Of a stretch of DNA of 29,465 nucleotides, positions 21,413-28,324 are shown in pieces (the first letter of the stretch is position 1; every line of letters starts with the position of its first letter). The stretch lies in IMG/VR virus record IMGVR_UViG_3300027139_000017, positions 1 to 29,465 of that record; one strand, 5' to 3'. The notes under the pieces are model-generated. The model saw only the letters and a program-made list of their open reading frames with translations. It was not told the origin of the DNA and made no database searches. The position numbers and the translations under genes were made by a program. The stretch is from a virus.

Positions 21413-22012
21413 ATGCTATTGTTTAAATATTTAGATAATTTACCTAAAGTTCCAGAGCATTTAATACCAACAGAAGTTGATATTAATGACAAGCGTAACT
21501 ATACTGCAGAGATGAGAACAATGAAATCTTCTTCTGGAGATATACCAAACATTCTTTACACTAGAAATAATGCTAGTAAAGAATTAAACGACTGGATTGT
21601 TAATAACATCTCTGATAAGTTATTTTTACCTAGTATTCAGATATCACATTATATTGGTGGCTCTAATACACATCTAGCCCATACAGATTCATTCCCAAGG
21701 AAATGGGTTTTAAATTATGTTTATGAGAGGGGAGGAGAAAATCCTTCAACTAATTTTTATAGAGAAAAATCAAACCCTCTAATTCGTCCACATCTAACTA
21801 AACCAGAAAATAAAGATAAACTTGATTTAGTGAAATCTGTTCATGTTGATACTCACAGATGGTGGATTCTTAATGCTCTAGTTATACATGATGTTGTTGG
21901 TATAACAGGAAAGAGAAGTGCAATCACAGCTGGGATTGGTGCAATGAACCCATTCTCAGTTCTACGTGGTTATGAAAATTTAGACTTTAGTAAAATCCAA
22001 AACGACAATTGA
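21413..22012 (+). CDS. Putative Fe(II)/2-oxoglutarate-dependent oxygenase
   Basis: 199 aa. In the C-terminal two thirds, H90-x-D92, then H159 and R168 nine residues later, reproduce the metal-binding H-x-D...H triad and the 2OG-binding arginine of the dioxygenase fold; surrounding beta strands (I-Q-I-S-H-Y, W-V-L-N-Y-V-Y) fit. The N terminus is unlike known families. Such enzymes hydroxylate proteins, nucleobases or small molecules. It lies three bases after the aminotransferase and one base before the second hydrolase, so it probably shares their pathway. Motif-based call; homology not testable here. Confidence 0.62.
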   Translation: MLLFKYLDNLPKVPEHLIPTEVDINDKRNYTAEMRTMKSSSGDIPNILYTRNNASKELNDWIVNNISDKLFLPSIQISHYIGGSNTHLAHTDSFPRKWVLNYVYERGGENPSTNFYREKSNPLIRPHLTKPENKDKLDLVKSVHVDTHRWWILNALVIHDVVGITGKRSAITAGIGAMNPFSVLRGYENLDFSKIQNDN

Positions 22013-22013
22013 T

Positions 22014-22811
22014 ATGGTTACAACAGAAATTAGTTTAGAACAAAATAAACATCTACTATTCCTTTTACCTGGACAGAGTTTATCGCCACGTGCTTTCTGG
22101 GACTTTAAACTTTCAGATGGTCACACGCACATAGACTATTTTCTTGGTGCTGGTATCGATGTAATCTTATTTGATCCATGTGGTTATGGTGAGAGTACTG
22201 ACTATTATCAGTATGACAGAGTTGGATATGCAGATCAGATTGAATCTGCTATTAAAGAACTTAAGAAAGAATACGTTTCCAAAACTATATTTGGTTTCTC
22301 AACATCAACTGCTCCTGCGTTGATTGCTGGAGAAAGAGGTTTATTCGATAAGATTATCATTCACAGTCCATCTGTTCGCATGGATAAAAGATATTATGTT
22401 GAGTTTGACACAGAATATTTTGAAACTGGCATCGAGAAACTTAAAAAAGAAAGACTCGAAAAGATTAGTGACAAGTTGATTGGCAAACCAAATAGAATTG
22501 ACGGATGGGAACAAAAGATTCTTGATGTTGTTGGCTCTACAACATGGAAAGTTCCATCGCAACCTGTTTATGATATCAACAATTATTGGGTTGATACTGG
22601 TCAACTTGGGTTCGATCCTGCAAAGGTTCCACCGATCCTAAGTATTATCGGTGAGTATGACTATGAGTCTACCACAGGTGGATATGATACCTTTAAGGGA
22701 CTGTTTCCAGACTCCAAGGAAGTAATTATCCCTCAGTCTACCCATTTCTCTATGTGGGAGAATTCATCGGCTCTAACTCGCTTGGAAATGATCCAATGGG
22801 TCTTGAAATAA
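22014..22811 (+). CDS. Alpha/beta hydrolase-like protein 2
   Basis: 265 aa. Oxyanion-type L-L-P-G-Q-S near residue 20, nucleophile elbow G94-F-S96-T-S98, acid D216 in I-I-G-E-Y-D and H244 in S-T-H-F-S-M-W-E give a complete catalytic triad. The elbow ends in Ser instead of the usual Gly (G-x-S-x-S), which may narrow the oxyanion site. Full length for the family. Last gene of the four-enzyme run, followed by a weak hairpin and a new promoter. It could be an esterase, thioesterase or lactonase; substrate not visible. Confidence 0.78.
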   Translation: MVTTEISLEQNKHLLFLLPGQSLSPRAFWDFKLSDGHTHIDYFLGAGIDVILFDPCGYGESTDYYQYDRVGYADQIESAIKELKKEYVSKTIFGFSTSTAPALIAGERGLFDKIIIHSPSVRMDKRYYVEFDTEYFETGIEKLKKERLEKISDKLIGKPNRIDGWEQKILDVVGSTTWKVPSQPVYDINNYWVDTGQLGFDPAKVPPILSIIGEYDYESTTGGYDTFKGLFPDSKEVIIPQSTHFSMWENSSALTRLEMIQWVLK

Positions 22812-22830
22812 CCCTACACTTTGCAGGGTT
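22810..22830 (+). terminator. Possible weak terminator hairpin
   Basis: AACCCT (22810-22815) pairs with AGGGTT (22825-22830) and overlaps the hydrolase stop codon. No T-run follows, so termination would be weak. The stem resembles the hairpin at 17305, and a near-identical promoter follows in both places. Confidence 0.4.
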
Positions 22831-22844
22831 ATTAAAAATAATGC

Positions 22845-22873
22845 TTTACAATAATTCAAAAGTAGGGTATAAT
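22845..22873 (+). promoter_or_regulatory. Sigma70-like promoter
   Basis: -35 TTTACA (22845-22850), 17-bp spacer, -10 TATAAT (22868-22873). Shares 17 identical bases with the promoter at 17382. A TGCTTTA overlapping the -35 looks like a T4 MotA box, but its distance to the -10 is too long for a middle promoter. Confidence 0.85.
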
Positions 22874-22901
22874 TGTTATTAGAAAGTGAGGAATTATTCC
22901 T

Positions 22902-24002
22902 ATGGCTATGAATACAGCGAAACGTAAAGAACTTATTGCAAAAGTTAATGGTAGTGAACCTGAGTTAAACTCTGCTAGGTATAACAGCAGTTTTCTTGAG
23001 ATACTCAACTACTACAACTACAACAACGACGACAAAGATAAGAAGAAGTGGCTTATCAGTCATGTTGCAAAATCAAACAAGAAACTCGCAGCACAACTTC
23101 TGAAGATTGACGAGAAACATTTTCGTTATGCTGGCATCCTTGCACGCATCAGCGATCGTGGTGGTCAACTAGCAGAAAATCATCTACTATTTCTTGAGAA
23201 TCGCATCAAAGAACTGACTGCGATGAAAGAAGTCAAGAAAGAAGTTATCGTTAAAAAAGAAGAAACCCCTACCAATGTAATTTCTATTCAGGAAAGAATG
23301 GATGAGAAAGCACACGATCTCGCTGGTGAGATCGAAGGTGCCATCGATGACTTCGTGTTGGGTGGTTGTAAGTCTGACTTCTCAGCTAAAAACTATCTAC
23401 TTGCACAACAGGTAGCAGCACCGATTGCTAAACGTATCGGGGAGTTGTTCGTGCCAACAGCAGATGAATTGCGTGAAGCAATCGCAGGTGATGACGAGCA
23501 ACTTGTTGAAGGATACTCAAACTTTACCAAGCGTGAACTCAAGAAGTTCTTGGAGTTTGTTGATAATATTATTGCTGACTGTAACCAGATGGTTCAGACT
23601 GCTAAGGCTAATCGTGCTCCACGTAAACGTAAGGAAGTACCTGCAGGTAAGCAGGTAGCGAAGATGAAGTATCTCAAAGATTTTGCAGAACTTAATCTAA
23701 AGTCTGTGAACCCAGCAAGTATCATCGGCTCAACCGAAGTCTGGTACTACAACACCAAATACAAACATGTTGGTGTATACAAAGGTGAGAATGGTGGAAC
23801 TCTATCAGTTAAGGGAACTACCATCATCGGTTTCGATATTAAAGAATCAAAGCGTATGACTCTACGCAAACCCGAAGAATTCTTCAAAGGGTTGTCGTTG
23901 GGTAAACGTGCATTGAACAGTGCAATCAAAACACTAAAGACCAAACCAGCAGTACCGAATGGTCGATTCAATGAAGACTGCATTTTACTTGGAGCATTTT
24001 AA
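22902..24002 (+). CDS. Conserved T4-like phage protein next to Rnh, function unknown
   Basis: 366 aa. N-terminal helical domain (about 1-110), a linker (about 115-130), a helical middle (about 135-235) with many charged residues, a basic stretch (R-A-P-R-K-R-K, about 240), then a C-terminal beta-containing domain (V-W-Y-Y-N-T-K-Y-K-H-V-G-V-Y and L-S-V-K-G-T-T-I-I-G-F-D). This last part is familiar from proteins that lie beside the RNase H gene in many T4-like phages of aquatic bacteria. No catalytic motif is seen. The site AGGAATTATTCCT (22889-22901) covers the Shine-Dalgarno and could regulate translation. Stop overlaps the Rnh start (TAATG). Confidence 0.72.
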   Translation: MAMNTAKRKELIAKVNGSEPELNSARYNSSFLEILNYYNYNNDDKDKKKWLISHVAKSNKKLAAQLLKIDEKHFRYAGILARISDRGGQLAENHLLFLENRIKELTAMKEVKKEVIVKKEETPTNVISIQERMDEKAHDLAGEIEGAIDDFVLGGCKSDFSAKNYLLAQQVAAPIAKRIGELFVPTADELREAIAGDDEQLVEGYSNFTKRELKKFLEFVDNIIADCNQMVQTAKANRAPRKRKEVPAGKQVAKMKYLKDFAELNLKSVNPASIIGSTEVWYYNTKYKHVGVYKGENGGTLSVKGTTIIGFDIKESKRMTLRKPEEFFKGLSLGKRALNSAIKTLKTKPAVPNGRFNEDCILLGAF

Positions 24003-24892
24003 TGATTTTAGTTGATTATTCTCAGGTAGCTCTGAGTAACATTTTATCATTCCAACGTGAGTTGAAAGGTAGCGAGTCTGAGATTAAAAATCTGATTCGC
24101 CACGTAACACTCTCAACACTCAAGTCATACAAAAAGAAATATGGCAAAGAGTATGGTGAGTTGGTTATCTGTTGTGATGGTCGCAAGTATTGGCGTAGGG
24201 AGTTCTTTCCCAACTACAAGTGTAATCGTAAGAAAGCACGTGACAATAGCGATCTGGATTGGACTTTAATCTTTGATACGCTGTCGCAAATTCGTGATGA
24301 GATCGCACAAAACTTCCCATACAAAGTTTTACATCTGGAACGTGCAGAAGCTGACGACATTATCGCAGTAATGGCTAAGTGGTGTCAAACTAACGCACTG
24401 GTTCAGCAAGGATTAGTGGAAGAACCACAGAAAATTTTGATTGTATCTTCAGATGGTGACTTTATCCAGCTGCAAAAATATGATAATGTAACTCAGTGGT
24501 CACCTATCCAAAAGAAATATGTTAAAGCAACTAAGAAAGAGTTGCACGAGAAAACCATTACGCATATCGTTAAAGCAGGTGACGATGGTATTCCAAACAT
24601 TCTGAGCAACGATGATGTATTCCTCAAAGGCGAAAGACAGAAACCTGTTTCTGCAAAACGTCTGCAGGAATTTATTGAAAATGGATTTGTTGCATGTAAT
24701 ACAGATGAGGAACGTCGCAACTGGCATCGCAATCAAACACTGGTTGATTTTGAATTTATTCCTGACGATGTGTCAAAGCAAATTATAGATACCTATGCGG
24801 ATTATAAAACGACATCCGACAAGATGACGATAATGAATTATTTAATCGCCAATAAATGTCGTTTACTATTAGATGAATTGGAGGATTTTTAA
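24002..24892 (+). CDS. rnh: RNase H / 5'-3' exonuclease (T4 Rnh-like, FEN family)
   Basis: 296 aa, close to T4 Rnh (305 aa). The acidic metal-binding residues of the FEN family are visible: D5 (L-V-D-Y), D59 (C-C-D-G), E116/D118/D119 (A-E-A-D-D-I), D151 and D153 (S-S-D-G-D-F) and D194/D195 (G-D-D-G-I-P). A basic aromatic stretch (R-K-Y-W-R-R-E-F-F-P) fits the helical arch region. It removes RNA primers from Okazaki fragments, complementing the gp61-like primase at 5624. It overlaps both neighbours by one base (TAATG), so the three genes are translated together. Confidence 0.9.
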   Translation: MILVDYSQVALSNILSFQRELKGSESEIKNLIRHVTLSTLKSYKKKYGKEYGELVICCDGRKYWRREFFPNYKCNRKKARDNSDLDWTLIFDTLSQIRDEIAQNFPYKVLHLERAEADDIIAVMAKWCQTNALVQQGLVEEPQKILIVSSDGDFIQLQKYDNVTQWSPIQKKYVKATKKELHEKTITHIVKAGDDGIPNILSNDDVFLKGERQKPVSAKRLQEFIENGFVACNTDEERRNWHRNQTLVDFEFIPDDVSKQIIDTYADYKTTSDKMTIMNYLIANKCRLLLDELEDF

Positions 24893-25356
24893 TGGCTACA
24901 AAATTAGTTACTGAGATGTTGACTGAGATCAATGATAATCCAGTTAATATTACAAAATATAAAGATAATGGTGCACTGCGTTTGATTTTTGAGCATGCGT
25001 TTGACCCCAACAAGAAGTTCTTTCTACCTGAGGGAGATCCTCCTTTCAAAGAAGACGCTGCACCCATCGGCATGAGTCCAGCAAACTTGCATATGGAAGC
25101 TAAGAAGTTGTATGTATTCTGTCGTGCAGACTTAAATAAAGTGCGCAGAGAATCATTGTTCATTCAACTCCTTGAAGGATTGCATCCATTCGAATCTAAA
25201 TTGATTCTTGCAATTAAAGATCAGAAACTTACCAAGATGTATCCAAAGATTACACAGAAATTAGTTTCTGAATTTTTCCCCACTGTTCCTGCACCAGCTA
25301 CGAAGGAAAAGAAAGCAAAAAACTCTCAGGCTCCAGCAAGTGGAGCCACAGCTTAA
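24892..25356 (+). CDS. DUF6433-like conserved phage protein
   Basis: 154 aa. The order of segments (I-F-E-H-A-F-D-P, then L-P-E-G-D-P-P-F, then F-I-Q-L-L-E-G-L-H, then I-T-Q-K-L-V-S-E-F-F-P) is that of a family I know as DUF6433, common near RNase H in T4-like phages. Mostly helical, with an Ala/Lys-rich C-terminal tail. It starts on the last base of the rnh stop. A link to replication is suggested by position only. Its 3' end contains a perfect GGCTCCA/TGGAGCC hairpin (25329-25347) without a T-run. Confidence 0.75.
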   Translation: MATKLVTEMLTEINDNPVNITKYKDNGALRLIFEHAFDPNKKFFLPEGDPPFKEDAAPIGMSPANLHMEAKKLYVFCRADLNKVRRESLFIQLLEGLHPFESKLILAIKDQKLTKMYPKITQKLVSEFFPTVPAPATKEKKAKNSQAPASGATA

Positions 25357-25386
25357 CTGCGAGGTTTGCAACTAAGAAAACTATAC

Positions 25387-25415
25387 TTGACAAAATTGTA
25401 GTTTTCCTGTATAAT
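25387..25415 (+). promoter_or_regulatory. Consensus sigma70-like promoter
   Basis: -35 TTGACA (25387-25392), 17-bp spacer, -10 TATAAT (25410-25415): both boxes match consensus. Drives the YubB-like gene, whose AAGGTG ribosome site is at 25435-25440. Confidence 0.9.
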
Positions 25416-25446
25416 TTTATTATGAAATTTTTGAAAGGTGACCAAA

Positions 25447-26187
25447 ATGCCTAATTGGTGTGATAATGCTGCAACTCTAACTTCGAGTAAAGAGAACATT
25501 GATGCTCTTGTTGCTGTCTTGGAAGATAAAGACAATCAACAAGTTTTCCAACATCTACGTCCACGTCCAGAATCTGAAGAAGAAAATTGGTATGAGTGGA
25601 ATGTAAACTACTGGGGAACCAAGTGGGATATTTCTGTTATTGACTGGGATCGTTATGATGATGAAACTGTTTGGATCTCATTTGAAACTGCATGGGCACC
25701 ACCGATTGCATTGTATGAATTCCTGTTTGAAAATAACTGGCACGTAGATGCTGTTTATCATGAAGGTGGTATGGGATACTGCGGTAAGTGGGAAGATGGT
25801 GAAGACGATCAATATGAATATAACATGGACGATCTTGAATCTCTAGAAGCACTCCCTGAAGAAATTAAAGATTTTACTGGTCTAATTGACTACTATCATA
25901 GTCGCCAGGAAGAACTGCAGATGGAAGCAGAGAACGAAGCGTATGAGGAAACTGTTACTGAATGGTATCCTGTTGAGATTAATCCTGAGCAGGTCGGTTA
26001 CTACGAAACAAAAGAAAACAACAATTGGCCATTCTACAAATTTGCAAAGTGGAATGGTAAGAAGTGGACAATCGATAACAAGAAACCCAAAGATCCTATT
26101 GCTTTCTGGAGAGGTTTGAAAGAACCTGCAGAGTTGAATATTATAGAAACTGCAATGAAAGCACACAATGAAACAAAAGTGGATTGA
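25447..26187 (+). CDS. YubB/DUF1281-like (Api92-type) protein
   Basis: 246 aa from ATG 25447 (AAGGTG six bases upstream; GTG 25438 lies in that site). The start M-P-N-W-C-D-N is diagnostic of the DUF1281/YubB ferredoxin-like family, known from plasmids and phages. The body is very acidic and Trp-rich (W-Y-E-W, W-I-S-F-E-T-A-W-A-P-P), with F-E-N-N-W-H-V and Y-H-E-G-G-M-G-Y-C-G matching the family's F-x-x-x-W and E-x-G-x-x-F/Y-x-G elements. Role unknown; the acidity might mimic DNA, but that is speculation. Overlaps dCMP deaminase by 20 bases. Confidence 0.82.
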   Translation: MPNWCDNAATLTSSKENIDALVAVLEDKDNQQVFQHLRPRPESEEENWYEWNVNYWGTKWDISVIDWDRYDDETVWISFETAWAPPIALYEFLFENNWHVDAVYHEGGMGYCGKWEDGEDDQYEYNMDDLESLEALPEEIKDFTGLIDYYHSRQEELQMEAENEAYEETVTEWYPVEINPEQVGYYETKENNNWPFYKFAKWNGKKWTIDNKKPKDPIAFWRGLKEPAELNIIETAMKAHNETKVD

Positions 26188-26602
26188 TGCATTTATGGAT
26201 ACAGCTGAGAGATTTGCTCAGCTGTCCAGTGCAAAGCGATTGCAGGTCGGTGCGTGTGTTGTTAAAGATAATCGCATTATCTCAATCGGATATAATGGTA
26301 TGCCATCTGGTTGGACTAATGAATGCGAAGAGATCGTTGAGGTTCATGAGGATGGTGGTGTTGTAACTAAAACGAAAGACGAGGTAATTCATGCTGAAGC
26401 GAATGCTATTCTTAAATTGGCACGTGATGGCGAGAGCGGAAATGGCAGTAGTCTATTCTGTACTCATGCTCCTTGTATCCATTGCGCTAAGTTAGTTCAT
26501 GGTGCAGGAATCAAAAAAGTCTACTACAGACATTCATATCGAGATACCATCGGTTTAGACTTTTTAGAAAAATGTGGTATCGAACTCGAAAAAGTTTCGT
26601 GA
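26168..26602 (+). CDS. dCMP deaminase
   Basis: 144 aa. Zinc site H75-A-E77 and P-C103-x2-C106 are those of the cytidine/deoxycytidylate deaminase superfamily; the insert and length suit dCMP deaminase (T4 gene cd, 193 aa, is longer). It converts dCMP to dUMP, the substrate of ThyX. A thymidylate pathway of NrdA/NrdB, deaminase and ThyX is thus phage-encoded. The start lies inside the previous gene's end. The next gene has its own leader. Confidence 0.88.
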   Translation: MKQKWIDAFMDTAERFAQLSSAKRLQVGACVVKDNRIISIGYNGMPSGWTNECEEIVEVHEDGGVVTKTKDEVIHAEANAILKLARDGESGNGSSLFCTHAPCIHCAKLVHGAGIKKVYYRHSYRDTIGLDFLEKCGIELEKVS

Positions 26603-26620
26603 TCGGTTTTATAAATTATC

Positions 26621-26672
26621 GTCATTGAAAAATTTTATATAAAAAAGTTATATAATTGATATATTCAATGAC
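26621..26672. repeat. Inverted repeat in the leader of ahpC (operator-like)
   Basis: GTCATTGAA (26621-26629) and TTCAATGAC (26664-26672) are perfect 9-bp inverted arms, 34 bases apart. Between them lie two copies of the palindrome TTATATAA (26635-26642, 26648-26655). A TATAAT (26651-26656) sits inside, with a poor -35 (TTGAAA, 20-bp spacing). This could be a regulator site over a promoter, or a mRNA stem. Confidence 0.5.
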
Positions 26673-26717
26673 TAAGTAATAGTGTATATTTTATTTTTTA
26701 ACCTATAAGGAGTTTTA

Positions 26718-27254
26718 ATGAAGACAGTTGGAGATAAATTGGAGCCATTCGTTGTCACTGGTGTTAATCCAGGCAGCGATCAGTTCTTTGATATTACAGA
26801 AAAATCATTCGAAGGAAAGTGGAAAGTAATCGTTTACTATCCAAAAGACTTCACATTCGTATGCCCAACAGAGATCGTTGCATATGATAAGTTATTCCAA
26901 GATTTTGCAGATCGTGATGCAGTTCTATTAACTGGTTCTACAGATAACGAGTTCTGTAAACTGGCATGGCAGAAAGCACACCCAGATCTTTCTAAGATTA
27001 AACATATCCAGTTTGCTGATACTCAGCGTGAATGGGATAAATCTTTGATTGACCAACTCGGTGTATTCTATGCACCTGCTGGCGCAGCTTTACGTGCTAC
27101 ATTTATTGTAGATCCAAACAATGAGATTCAACACATCACTGTAAACAACTTGAACGTAGGTCGTTCACCTGAAGAAACATTGCGTGTTCTTGACGCACTT
27201 CAGACTGGCGAACTATGCGCATGTAATCGTACTGTGGGTGGGGAGACTCTGTAA
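26718..27254 (+). CDS. ahpC: Peroxiredoxin AhpC (AhpD-dependent type)
   Basis: 178 aa, full length. Peroxidatic C49 in P42-x3-T46-x2-C49 (F-T-F-V-C-P-T-E), arginine in L-R-A-T-F-I-V-D-P, and a C-terminal C167-x-C169 (E-L-C-A-C-N) instead of one resolving Cys. That three-cysteine form is the one used with AhpD rather than AhpF, as in Mycobacterium tuberculosis. It reduces hydrogen peroxide, organic peroxides and perhaps peroxynitrite. AAGGAG (26708-26713) before the ATG is strong, predicting good translation. AhpD follows by TAATG overlap. A peroxiredoxin is a rare phage gene. Confidence 0.93.
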   Translation: MKTVGDKLEPFVVTGVNPGSDQFFDITEKSFEGKWKVIVYYPKDFTFVCPTEIVAYDKLFQDFADRDAVLLTGSTDNEFCKLAWQKAHPDLSKIKHIQFADTQREWDKSLIDQLGVFYAPAGAALRATFIVDPNNEIQHITVNNLNVGRSPEETLRVLDALQTGELCACNRTVGGETL

Positions 27255-27760
27255 TGGCTTTCATTGACACAGTCAAAGAAGCATTACCTGATTACGCAAA
27301 GGACACCAAGTTAAACTTGGACGCAGTCCTTTTGCGTAGCACTCTACCTGTTGATGAAGCAATGGGCTGTGCTGTTGCTGCATTGGCTGCTACAGGTAAT
27401 GGTAAACTACTGGGTGTGTTGCTTGCCGATGCACCTGCTGATGCTAATGCAGCTATGACAGCTGCAAGTCTGATGGCTCAGAACAATGTATGGTATCCAT
27501 ATGTTGAGATGGCTGACGATCCTGCACTTGCTGGTCTACCTGCTCAACTACGCATGAACGCAATCGCTACACATGGTGGAACTACCAAAGCCAGATTCGA
27601 AGCATACTCACTTGCTGCTTCAATCGTTGGTAAGTGTCACTTCTGCGTTAAAGCACATTATGAGACATTGAAGAAGGAAGGTTATACAGTAGAACAACTT
27701 CGTGATATCGGTCGTATTGCTGCTGTGATGAATTCTGCTGCTAAAGTTTTGAATAGTTAA
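27254..27760 (+). CDS. ahpD: AhpD-type alkylhydroperoxidase / AhpC reductase
   Basis: 168 aa. The catalytic set E116, C128-H-F-C131 and H135 has the same spacing as M. tuberculosis AhpD (E118, C130, C133, H137), and the whole protein is one helical AhpD domain pair of normal length. AhpD recycles AhpC with electrons from lipoylated dihydrolipoamide acyltransferase and dihydrolipoamide dehydrogenase, which the host would have to supply. It starts on the last base of the ahpC stop, and its own stop overlaps the oxygenase start. Higher use of GCT/GCA and C-ending codons than neighbours hints at a bacterial origin. Confidence 0.93.
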   Translation: MAFIDTVKEALPDYAKDTKLNLDAVLLRSTLPVDEAMGCAVAALAATGNGKLLGVLLADAPADANAAMTAASLMAQNNVWYPYVEMADDPALAGLPAQLRMNAIATHGGTTKARFEAYSLAASIVGKCHFCVKAHYETLKKEGYTVEQLRDIGRIAAVMNSAAKVLNS

Positions 27761-28320
27761 TGAGCGTAACAAAACATGAATGGTGGTCAACCCCAGTCTG
27801 GGAAGTAGAGACTGGGTTTGACGATCAATTTAATAATAAACTGTTACAAGAAATTGCAAATATACAGGTTGTTGGTTCGCCATACAATTTTAATATATGG
27901 GACACGAAAACACAGAATATTTCTATATTGAGACAAAAGATTCTTAAAGTAGTTCAAGAATCAACTAAGAATATATTCAACCCATATTTTAAATTCAATC
28001 CGCAATTAACAAGAGGATGGGTTAATCGTCAGAAACAGCACGAATATATACCATTACACGATCATGGAAACACAGTTATGGCAGTTGTATATTACATATA
28101 CACTCCAGAAAACTGTGGCGACTTACTTTTAGTTGATCCAAGAAATGCTCCACTATGGGATAGAATTTCTGAACACAAAGTTGATGGAATTAAATATCAA
28201 CGGATAAAACCCAAAACTGGAAAACTGATATTGTTCCCAGGATATGTTGGTCACATGGTAGAGCAGAATAAATCGAATGAAACGAGGATTAGTTTAGCAA
28301 CGAACATTATAAGTTGGTGA
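27760..28320 (+). CDS. Putative 2OG-Fe(II) oxygenase (TIGR02466/PF13759-type)
   Basis: 186 aa. Elements of this family in order: W-W-S-T-P-V-W near the start, H100-D-H102 in the first metal strand followed by V-V-Y-Y-I-Y-T-P, G-D-L-L-L-V-D-P-R, then L-I-L-F-P-G-Y-V-G-H165 and R176 in E-T-R-I-S-L-A. These give the metal and 2-oxoglutarate sites. The family is common in T4-like phages of marine bacteria; the substrate is unknown. It is coupled to ahpD by TAATG and to the PP-loop gene four bases on. An oxygenase behind a peroxide-defence pair suggests the product may need, or be harmed by, oxygen chemistry. Confidence 0.8.
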   Translation: MSVTKHEWWSTPVWEVETGFDDQFNNKLLQEIANIQVVGSPYNFNIWDTKTQNISILRQKILKVVQESTKNIFNPYFKFNPQLTRGWVNRQKQHEYIPLHDHGNTVMAVVYYIYTPENCGDLLLVDPRNAPLWDRISEHKVDGIKYQRIKPKTGKLILFPGYVGHMVEQNKSNETRISLATNIISW

Positions 28321-28324
28321 TAGT

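Noticed and set aside
22842-22848. T4 MotA-box-like TGCTTTA before the 22902 gene
   Set aside because: About 19 bases separate it from the -10, whereas T4 middle promoters need about 11-13. The overlapping TTTACA with 17-bp spacing explains the site better.
25329-25347. Perfect hairpin GGCTCCA/TGGAGCC as a terminator
   Set aside because: It lies within the coding end of the DUF6433-like gene and has no T-run. It may be an RNA processing or stability element, but termination is not supported.
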